Below are positions 1-4,587 of a stretch of DNA of 7,630 nt, piece by piece. Both the position numbers and the translations under genes were made by a program. Positions within the stretch are counted from its first letter, which is position 1; each line of letters begins with the position of its first letter. The DNA is taken from positions 1 to 7,630 of the forward strand of contig JAGSPR010000335.1 in assembly GCA_018262455.1 (NCBI GenBank), in the 5' to 3' direction. The notes below the pieces were generated by a model. It made no database searches. It had not been told where the DNA came from and worked only from the letters and a program-made list of their open reading frames with translations. This DNA is from Deltaproteobacteria bacterium. Its GTDB lineage: Bacteria > Myxococcota > Polyangia > Haliangiales > Haliangiaceae.

Positions 1-211
1 CGAGGCCGAGGTTGTAGTGAATGCTCGTCTCGTCGACCTTGGCGACCGCCTGCTCGTAGTTCGCGGCGGCGTCGACGAACTTCGTCTCGCGGTAGTAGCG
101 ATTCCCCTTGCGATTGTGGCCGCGCCCGTCGAGGTCTTCGCAACCGAACGAGGCGCCCACGACGGCGATCAACGCGATCACAGGGAGGAAAGAATAGGCA
201 CGGGGTGTCAT
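1..211 (-). CDS. TPR-repeat protein, probable lipoprotein, N-terminal fragment (3' end beyond left edge)
   Basis: The minus frame starting at ATG 211-209 stays open to the window edge and gives 70 residues, beginning MTPRAYSFLPVIALIAVVGA. Residues 1-24 are a short basic N-terminus, a hydrophobic core and a Cys at 24 (SFGC). This resembles a lipoprotein signal peptide, but Ser at -3 and Phe at -2 make a poor lipobox, so plain secretion is possible. From about residue 36 the sequence GNRYYRETKFVDAAANYEQA fits a tetratricopeptide repeat (Gly/Tyr early, Ala-Ala-Tyr-Ala later), followed by the start of a second repeat (HYNLGL). TPR proteins are protein-interaction scaffolds, and exported ones often serve envelope complexes. 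GAGAAGG at 223-217 is a good Shine-Dalgarno site 5 nt before ATG, which fixes the start. A good promoter lies 64-92 bases upstream. The partner and function are unknown. Confidence 0.8.
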   Translation of the reverse strand, partial: MTPRAYSFLPVIALIAVVGASFGCEDLDGRGHNRKGNRYYRETKFVDAAANYEQAVAKVDETSIHYNLGL

Positions 212-274
212 TGAAACCTTCTCGCGCTCATTCGGCCGGACGGCCTCCCTCGCCTCCAGGTCATATGGCGCGCG

Positions 275-303
275 AATATACATATCCGTGTGGGGTGCAT
301 CAA
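275..303 (-). promoter_or_regulatory. sigma70-type promoter of the TPR protein gene
   Basis: Read on the minus strand, TTGATG (303-298) is followed after exactly 17 bases by TATATT (280-275), close to the -35/-10 consensus. AT-rich stretches are rare in this DNA, so the match stands out. Transcription should begin near 268, leaving about 57 nt of leader before the ATG at 211. Basis: sequence match to the known consensus; not tested. Confidence 0.7.
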
Positions 304-330
304 CCGCCTTAGCGCCTTTGCACCATCGGT

Positions 331-350
331 CTAGTACGTCCTACTACGTC
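331..350. repeat. tandem 10-bp repeat, candidate regulator-binding site
   Basis: CTAGTACGTC (331-340) is followed directly by CTACTACGTC (341-350): two 10-bp units with one mismatch, one helical turn apart. The same bases also contain an inverted repeat TAGTA-N5-TACTA (332-346). The block lies 27 bp upstream of the -35 box at 298-303, where an activator such as a response regulator would bind. No regulator can be named. Confidence 0.4.
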
Positions 351-392
351 GAAATAGCAGCGCGATCGATGCATGCGTGACATGCGCTATCA

Positions 393-432
393 GCCGAGGC
401 GCGCGGCGAAGCAGCCGCGACACCACCTCGGC
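393..432 (-). terminator. long hairpin at the end of the nadC operon
   Basis: GCCGAGG (393-399) pairs with CCTCGGC (426-432), and inside it CGCGGC (402-407) pairs with GCCGCG (414-419) around a 6-base loop. This makes 13 G/C-rich pairs with a small internal loop. On the minus strand it begins at the last base of the TAG stop codon (434-432) of the membrane protein gene, the expected place for a terminator. No T-run follows, so it may instead stabilise the mRNA 3' end or work with Rho. Confidence 0.5.
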
Positions 433-1079
433 TACCGCAGCGCGAAGTTGATGCTGATCGTGTAGGACTCGACGTCGGTCTCGTCGCCGGCGGGCGTCGC
501 GATGCCGAGCGATTTTTGCTCGATGCACTGCTTGGTGGGATCGACGGACGCACCCACGACATCGCGCAGCTGCATCGCGGAGCTCGTGATCCGGGCCTGA
601 TGGTCCTTGATGGCGATGCTGATCGTGCCCTCGAGCCGCGGCTTGGTGCCCCGGGCCTCGCTGGGGACGCTCGCGGCGCATTCGGACATGACGGCCTGGA
701 GCTTCTGGCTGATGTCGTTGGTCAGGATCGGCGAGATCTTGCGGCTGTCGGGGGCGTGGATGTTGGGAGGCAGATCGATCGGGGCGTGGGTGCCCGTGCG
801 GTGATCTCGGATCCGGATCCCGTTGATGGTGACTTCCTTGGTGGCGTCATCGGGCGGCGCCCCCCTCCCCTCGGCGCCGGGAGTGACGATCGGCGCCCCC
901 GGACGCGCGGGATCGCGGGAGCCCACCTGCGAGGGGGTGGACGGGCGAGCCGGGGTCGTTGGCGCGGCGCTGACCGGCTCCGCCGAGGCACCCGTCGGTT
1001 CACGCAGCTTGAGGAAGAGGACCAGCGCCGCGCCGAGCACGGCCACCGCGGCGATCGCGAGCAGGACCCGACGATTCAT
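432..1079 (-). CDS. membrane-anchored protein with Pro-rich linker, AgmX/PglI-like C-terminal domain possible
   Basis: This 215-aa protein begins MNRR and has one membrane segment at about residues 4-23, so it is probably inner-membrane anchored with its bulk in the periplasm. Residues 27-80 are a low-complexity Pro/Ala/Ser/Thr linker. Residues 115-215 form the only ordered part: a helix (KLQAVMSECAASV), two strand-like stretches (RLEGTISIAIK, ARITSSAMQL), a Cys-containing helix (TKQCIEQ) and a closing strand (YTISINFAL). Two cysteines, 134 and 185, could form a disulfide. The 'strand, variable loop, helix with Cys, closing strand' order resembles the TonB-like C-terminal domain of myxobacterial AgmX/PglI-type proteins, but this is recall of a pattern, not a search. 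The ATG lies 9 bases after the birA stop, so it is the third gene of the nadC-birA operon. It shows no sign of a cofactor role; co-transcription may be incidental. Confidence 0.8.
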   Translation of the reverse strand: MNRRVLLAIAAVAVLGAALVLFLKLREPTGASAEPVSAAPTTPARPSTPSQVGSRDPARPGAPIVTPGAEGRGAPPDDATKEVTINGIRIRDHRTGTHAPIDLPPNIHAPDSRKISPILTNDISQKLQAVMSECAASVPSEARGTKPRLEGTISIAIKDHQARITSSAMQLRDVVGASVDPTKQCIEQKSLGIATPAGDETDVESYTISINFALR

Positions 1080-1088
1080 GACTCGTTC

Positions 1089-1910
1089 TTAGCACGGGCT
1101 CGGAACAGGCTCGGCTGGCCTGGGAGACCCTGGGGCGACGCCCTCGACATCGCCCGAACGGACACGGTGGAGCCGACCGGCGTCATCGCGCAGCAGCAGC
1201 GCACCGTCGCCATCGAGGCCCGCGACCTCGCCGACCATCAGCGCGCCATCCACGGTGGCCCGGGCCACCAGTCCGGTCGCCATGCGCTCGTGCCAGGCCG
1301 GGATGATGCTCGGCAGCCCGATCGCGACATAGCGATCGATCCAGCGCTCGACGTGGGCGCACAGCCGGGCGATGAACACCTCCCGCCGGGCGGTGGCGAA
1401 CCCGGTGGTGCCGCACGCGTGGTCGAGGGTGATCGCGGTGCCAGCTACCGGGGCCGGCAGCGCGCCCGCCAGGTTGACGCCGATCCCGACGATCACGGCT
1501 TCGAGGCGGCTGCCCTGGCTCTGGGCCTCGACGAGAACCCCGGCGAGCTTGCGGCTGTTCACGAGCACGTCGTTCGGCCACTTGAGCACCGCGTCTGCGC
1601 CACACTCGCGGACCGCGTCGCACAGGCCGATCCCGATCGCGAGCGTCATCGGTGGCACCAGCGCGAGCGGCAGCGGCGGTCGCACGATCGCCGACAGGTA
1701 CAGCCCGGTGTCCGGTGGCGACGCCCACGCGCGGCCCTCGCGGCCACGACCTGCGGTCTGATGCTGGGCGATCACGATGGTGCCGTGGCTGGCGCCAGCG
1801 CGGGCGAGCCGGGCGGCCTCGTCGTTCGTCGATCCGCAGGAGGCGAGATCGATTCGCTGCGCCCCCAGCCAGCGACCGGCGTCGGCTTCGAGCTGCGTCG
1901 AGTAGCTCAC
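1089..1910 (-). CDS. birA: biotin--[acetyl-CoA-carboxylase] ligase (BirA, catalytic-only type)
   Basis: A cytoplasmic enzyme that activates biotin with ATP to biotinyl-5'-AMP and transfers it to the lysine of biotin carboxyl carrier proteins, as in acetyl-CoA carboxylase. Visible motifs: STND (27-30), the biotin/AMP-binding loop [12 protein letters not shown] (51-62), KWPNDV (110-115) with the catalytic-site lysine, KLAGVLVE (121-128) and GIGVN (142-146). Residues from about 213 to 257 form the small SH3-like C-terminal domain. At 273 aa it lacks the N-terminal winged helix of E. coli BirA (321 aa), so it should be a group I ligase that does not repress biotin genes by itself. The start is GTG at 1910-1908, which overlaps the nadC stop (GTGA), implying translational coupling. 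The nadC-birA pairing is common in bacteria. Confidence 0.96.
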   Translation of the reverse strand: MSYSTQLEADAGRWLGAQRIDLASCGSTNDEAARLARAGASHGTIVIAQHQTAGRGREGRAWASPPDTGLYLSAIVRPPLPLALVPPMTLAIGIGLCDAVRECGADAVLKWPNDVLVNSRKLAGVLVEAQSQGSRLEAVIVGIGVNLAGALPAPVAGTAITLDHACGTTGFATARREVFIARLCAHVERWIDRYVAIGLPSIIPAWHERMATGLVARATVDGALMVGEVAGLDGDGALLLRDDAGRLHRVRSGDVEGVAPGSPRPAEPVPSPC

Positions 1911-2776
1911 GACCGCACGTCCAGACCGATGTCGACCGCGGGCGCCGAGTGAGTGAGCGCGCCGACCGAGATCAGGTCCGCGCCGGCCCGCGCGTAATCG
2001 ACGATCGTGGCGAGCGTGATCCCTCCCGAGACTTCGACCAGCACCTGGCGCGAGTGCGCGCGCGCCGCCGCCACCTCGACCTGCGAGGGCGTCATGTTGT
2101 CGAGCAGCACGATCTCGGCGCCCGCGGCGAGTGCCTCGTCGAGCTCACCGAGGTTCGTGACCTCGACTTCGATCCGCAACGGATGCGGGGCGCGCGCTTT
2201 CGCCGCCTCGACCGTCGCGCGCACCGAGCCGAGCGCCGCGATGTGGTTGTCCTTGATGAGGATGCCCGAGCCGAGATCGAAACGATGGTTGAAGCAGCCG
2301 CCCGCGAGCACCGCGGCCTTCTCGAGCACCCGGAACCCGGGAGTGGTCTTGCGCGTGTCGACGACCCGCGCCTTCGTCCCGTTGACCGCATCTGCGTAGC
2401 GCCTGGCCAGCGTCGCAACGCCGGACAGCCGTTGTACGAAGTTGAGCGCGGTGCGCTCGGCGGAGAGCACGCTGCTCGCCGGCCCGCGCGCGGTCAGCAG
2501 CAAGCCGCCTCGCTCGACCCGCGCGCCATCGGTGGCGTGTGCTTCGAGCTCGATGCTCGAATCGACGAGGTGGAACACTGCCGCCGCGACATCGAGGCCG
2601 AAGGCGATGATCGGCTCGCGCGCGTTCATGTCGGCAGTGACCCGCGGGCCTTCCTTGCCGAGCGTGACCTGCGAGGTCACATCGCCGCGTCCTAGATCTT
2701 CATCGAGTGCGAGCTCGATCAAGCGCCGCACGGCCGGGATCGCGGCCAGGCCGCGCAGCACCGATGAGTCAGCCAT
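1907..2776 (-). CDS. nadC: nicotinate-nucleotide pyrophosphorylase (carboxylating), quinolinate phosphoribosyltransferase
   Basis: Converts quinolinate and PRPP to nicotinate mononucleotide, CO2 and pyrophosphate, the last step of de novo NAD synthesis before NadD; cytoplasmic, Mg2+-dependent. At 289 aa it is full length. Visible family motifs: [10 protein letters not shown] (25-34), SAERTALN (105-112), [10 protein letters not shown] (140-149), NHR (163-165), GILIKDNHI (171-179), EVEV (203-206), LLDN (224-227), VSGGI (249-253) and [11 protein letters not shown] (269-279). The expected substrate-binding residues are present: R108, R142, K143, H164, R165, K175 and D226. One oddity: the usual GGG before x-NHR reads GGC, with Cys161 in place of the third Gly. 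First gene of an operon with birA and a membrane protein. No Shine-Dalgarno site precedes the ATG, and a promoter ends just before it, which suggests leaderless translation. Confidence 0.97.
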   Translation of the reverse strand: MADSSVLRGLAAIPAVRRLIELALDEDLGRGDVTSQVTLGKEGPRVTADMNAREPIIAFGLDVAAAVFHLVDSSIELEAHATDGARVERGGLLLTARGPASSVLSAERTALNFVQRLSGVATLARRYADAVNGTKARVVDTRKTTPGFRVLEKAAVLAGGCFNHRFDLGSGILIKDNHIAALGSVRATVEAAKARAPHPLRIEVEVTNLGELDEALAAGAEIVLLDNMTPSQVEVAAARAHSRQVLVEVSGGITLATIVDYARAGADLISVGALTHSAPAVDIGLDVRS

Positions 2777-2784
2777 CGTCTGGG

Positions 2785-2813
2785 CGTATACGGGCAGTCC
2801 GACCGACGATCAA
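2785..2813 (-). promoter_or_regulatory. sigma70-type promoter of nadC operon, predicted leaderless
   Basis: On the minus strand TTGATC (2813-2808) and TATACG (2790-2785) are separated by exactly 17 bases. The -10 box ends 8 bases before the nadC ATG (2776-2774), so transcription would start at about 2778, essentially at the start codon. This agrees with the lack of a ribosome-binding site there. The -10 lies in the palindrome CGTATACG (2785-2792). Basis: consensus match plus position. Confidence 0.6.
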
Positions 2814-2937
2814 CCACGAACGAACCCCCAAACACGGAGATCGCCGAAGCCCGGTCACCAGGACCGTCGCCCACCGAACAACTCCGATCGGTCGCCGGGG
2901 CGTTGCGTCGGTGCGCCTCCCGAACCATGGTGAGGGC

Positions 2938-3330
2938 GTGCCGGACGCTCCAGCTGGTTTCACGACTCGCACGGCCTGCGTCATCCACGGCGCCGCGCCC
3001 GATCGGGTCGCCCAGATCGGCAGCTCCGACCGGATCACGCTGCGTCCGAACAAGCACGGCACCCTCGTCACCGGGCGGCCCGGGGATCTCGTGATCGACT
3101 ACGCGGCCGAGCTCGATGGTCCGGTGTTCGACATCATGTACAGCGCGGAGACCGGCTGGTTCTCGGTCACCGTGTACCGCGGCCTCGACCAGACGACACG
3201 GTGGGACAATCGCCCCGGCACGAACCCGGGCTACCCGCGCGCCGACGACATCCTCGGCGCGACGACCCCGATCACGATCCTCGACGTGCTCGACGTCCCG
3301 GCATCCGCGATCGGCTACGCCGAGGCCTGA
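2938..3330 (+). CDS. unrecognised protein of about 130 aa
   Basis: I do not recognise this family. The frame has the strong G/C third-position bias of its neighbours from about 2960 to the TGA at 3328-3330, so it is very probably a real gene. The frame is open further upstream to 2707, but that part overlaps the nadC coding region and reads as random Arg/Pro/Thr-rich sequence. GTG 2938 (product starting MPDAPAGFTTRTACVIHG) with GGTGAG at 2929-2934 is my preferred start, although the spacing of 3 is short; GTG 2911 is an alternative. The product looks like a small, mostly beta, soluble domain: alternating hydrophobic stretches such as DRITLRP, GDLVIDYA, FDIMY, GWFSVTVYRG and PITILDVLDV. There is no signal peptide, membrane segment or metal-binding cluster. 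It is divergent from nadC (161 bp gap) and convergent with the HAD gene, with the stop codon inside a shared terminator palindrome. Confidence 0.7.
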   Translation: MPDAPAGFTTRTACVIHGAAPDRVAQIGSSDRITLRPNKHGTLVTGRPGDLVIDYAAELDGPVFDIMYSAETGWFSVTVYRGLDQTTRWDNRPGTNPGYPRADDILGATTPITILDVLDVPASAIGYAEA

Positions 3331-3346
3331 ACCCTGGGGTCAGGCC
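3324..3346. terminator. bidirectional palindrome holding both convergent stop codons
   Basis: GGCCTGA (3324-3330) pairs perfectly with TCAGGCC (3340-3346). Within the 9-base gap CC (3332-3333) can pair with GG (3337-3338). The TGA of the upstream plus-strand gene (3328-3330) and the TGA of the HAD gene (complement of TCA 3340-3342) are both part of the stem. The hairpin therefore forms in transcripts from either side. No T-run follows on either strand. It shares 14 identical bases with the palindrome at 4572-4587. Confidence 0.6.
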
Positions 3347-3987
3347 CACCGGTGCGTCGGCCAGCCACGCTTGCGAGCATGGCGGCGCAGCCGGGCGTCA
3401 GGATTGATCGCGATCGGGGTCCCCACCCGCTCGAGCATCGGCAGGTCATTGAAGCTGTCGGAGTAGAAGTAGCTCGCGCCCAGATCGACGTCGTGCTGCG
3501 CGGCCCAGGCCTCGGCAAGCTTCACCTTGTGGTGGCCGAAGCATAGCGCCGCAGGCCGGCCAGTGAACGTGCCGGCAACGACCTCGAGCTCCGAGGACAG
3601 CACGTGATCGATCCCGACGCCCCGCGCGACCGGACGCGCTGCGTACTGGGTCGACCCCGTGGCGAGGACGACGAGGTGTCCGGCCTGGCGATGATGCTCG
3701 AGAGCGACGAGCGCGGCCGGTGCGACCTCGGGCGCGACGTGATCGCGATACCAGATCTCGCACTTGGCGATCATCTCGTGCTCGGAGTCGCCGCGCAGAT
3801 CCATCGTCAGCTTCTGGAACACCGCATCCATGTCGAGCACCGCAAGCTTGTAGAGGGCGCTCCAGTAGATCGCCTTCACGAGCATCCGCGGCGGCAGCTC
3901 ACCGCGACGGTGGAGAAAGCGCACCCAGCTCATGCCGGTCTCGACGCGGAGCAGCGTGTTGTCCATGTCGAAGAAAGCTGCGCGCAT
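3340..3987 (-). CDS. HAD-superfamily subfamily IB phosphatase, SerB-like
   Basis: A soluble HAD hydrolase of 215 aa that transfers phosphate through an aspartyl-phosphate. Motif I FFDMDNTLL (5-13) gives nucleophile D7 and acid/base D9. Motif II is LATGS (108-112) with T110. Motif III lysine is K154 or K156 in GHHKVKLAEAW (151-161). Motif IV is YSDSFNDLPML (175-185) with D177 and D182. The helical cap is residues 14-85. The ending INPDARLRRHARKRGWP (194-210) is typical of the HAD-IB hydrolases related to phosphoserine phosphatase, whose substrates include phosphoserine, phosphorylated lipids and CDP-linked compounds. The substrate cannot be read from the sequence, so I give no gene symbol. No clear Shine-Dalgarno site precedes the ATG, but the start is fixed by motif I beginning at residue 5. 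Monocistronic by context: divergent from the REC-like gene and convergent with the 130-aa gene. Confidence 0.93.
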   Translation of the reverse strand: MRAAFFDMDNTLLRVETGMSWVRFLHRRGELPPRMLVKAIYWSALYKLAVLDMDAVFQKLTMDLRGDSEHEMIAKCEIWYRDHVAPEVAPAALVALEHHRQAGHLVVLATGSTQYAARPVARGVGIDHVLSSELEVVAGTFTGRPAALCFGHHKVKLAEAWAAQHDVDLGASYFYSDSFNDLPMLERVGTPIAINPDARLRRHARKRGWPTHRWA

Positions 3988-4272
3988 GCCGGGAGGACGC
4001 TACCAGGCGCGCCGCACCGGTGCACGCGCGGGTCCCAACCCCAGCTCACTCACTCGTCGTCGCCGGAAGTCGGCGTCCCGCCACATCCCGGTGTCGACCT
4101 CGACCAAAGCCGCTCACTGGCAACTCCGGTAGCCGGGCAACCATCTGCACCACGCTGACGTCGGATGTTCAGTCGATCACTTCCGGGTGCGAAAAACCCC
4201 GAGCCGAATTCCATCCGTGACACGAACGATCCTGCCCGCACTGCGCGCGTCACGCGTAGTATCGGATGCTGA
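3988..4272. other. 285-bp intergenic region between divergent genes
   Basis: No gene here has coding bias. It must hold promoters for the HAD gene (minus) and the REC-like gene (plus). CGCCG-GAAGT-CGGCG (4061-4075) is a clean 5-bp hairpin. At 4104-4143 lies a block with CCAAAGCC followed by CGGTAGCCGGGCAACC that recalls the 3' half of a c-di-GMP-I riboswitch, but the 5' half is not recognisable. TAGTAT (4257-4262), 10 bases before the REC-like ATG, could be a -10 box without a matching -35. The local G/C content drops around 4150-4230. Confidence 0.4.
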
Positions 4273-4575
4273 ATGTTCGACCAGTCGCTCGAGATGCTGC
4301 TCGTCGTCGATGACCTCGCAGTGGAGCGGGCGCTGCGTGGCGCGCTCGAGCGTGCGGGCCATCGAGTCGTCACCTCATCAACGATCGCGGGGAGCTTCGA
4401 GGTGCTGTCCCGTCAGGGCGGCAGCTTCGACGTGATCATGATCGATCTGCACGAGGGCAATGGCAGCGGTGACGATGCCGAGCGCTACGCACGCTGGCTG
4501 GGCACCAAGGCCAAGGTGATCGTGCTGCCCCAGGACAAGCTCGGCGTCGCGAACCTGTTCGACGACGTGTCCTGA
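4273..4575 (+). CDS. short, incomplete response-regulator receiver (REC) domain protein
   Basis: A 100-aa protein that begins like a receiver domain of two-component signalling. LLVVDDLAVERALRGALERAG (9-29, given here as its key parts: beta-1 with acidic D13/D14, then helix 1) is followed by beta-2 HRVVTSS, and by FDVIMIDLH (52-60) with D58 in the phospho-acceptor position. Beta-4 is KVIVLP (81-86), with Pro86 where the switch Thr/Ser should be. The protein stops about 14 residues later, so the usual beta-5, the conserved Lys after it and helix 5 are missing; REC domains are usually about 120 aa. There is no output domain. Either it is a degenerate receiver, a phosphate-independent interaction module, or a decaying gene. 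The codon bias is normal. The ATG follows a possible -10 TAGTAT (4257-4262) with only a weak GGA upstream. Its stop codon lies in a terminator palindrome shared with the MukB-like gene. Confidence 0.8.
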   Translation: MFDQSLEMLLVVDDLAVERALRGALERAGHRVVTSSTIAGSFEVLSRQGGSFDVIMIDLHEGNGSGDDAERYARWLGTKAKVIVLPQDKLGVANLFDDVS

Positions 4576-4587
4576 CCCCAGGGTCAG
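4572..4587. terminator. bidirectional palindrome holding both convergent stop codons
   Basis: CTGACCC (4572-4578) and GGGTCAG (4581-4587) are perfect reverse complements around CA; in RNA a 6-bp stem with a 4-base loop is more realistic. The TGA of the REC-like gene (4573-4575) and the TGA of the MukB-like gene (complement of TCA 4584-4586) both lie in the stem, and only 8 bases separate the two coding regions. There is no T-run. Bases 4571-4584 occur exactly, inverted, at 3331-3344. Confidence 0.6.

Noticed and set aside
17..214. A 65-codon plus-strand frame at the left edge
   Set aside because: It is antisense to the TPR lipoprotein fragment, which has a signal sequence, a good ribosome-binding site and a promoter.
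372..386. Direct repeat CATGCG-N3-CATGCG near the operon terminator
   Set aside because: Short, only two copies, and not positioned relative to any promoter; likely chance in this base composition.
516..1952. A 478-codon open frame on the plus strand opposite birA and the membrane protein
   Set aside because: It is the complement of confidently identified birA and neighbouring genes. Its product is Arg/Gly/Asp-rich with no recognisable motif, as expected of antisense frames in GC-rich DNA.
1652..2695. A 347-codon plus-strand frame opposite nadC and birA
   Set aside because: Antisense shadow of nadC; low-complexity Arg/Asp-rich product.
2707..2937. Upstream extension of the 130-aa gene to ATG 2707 or 2764
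   Set aside because: It overlaps the start of nadC and the intergenic promoter, lacks coding bias and gives an Arg/Pro/Thr-rich sequence without pattern.
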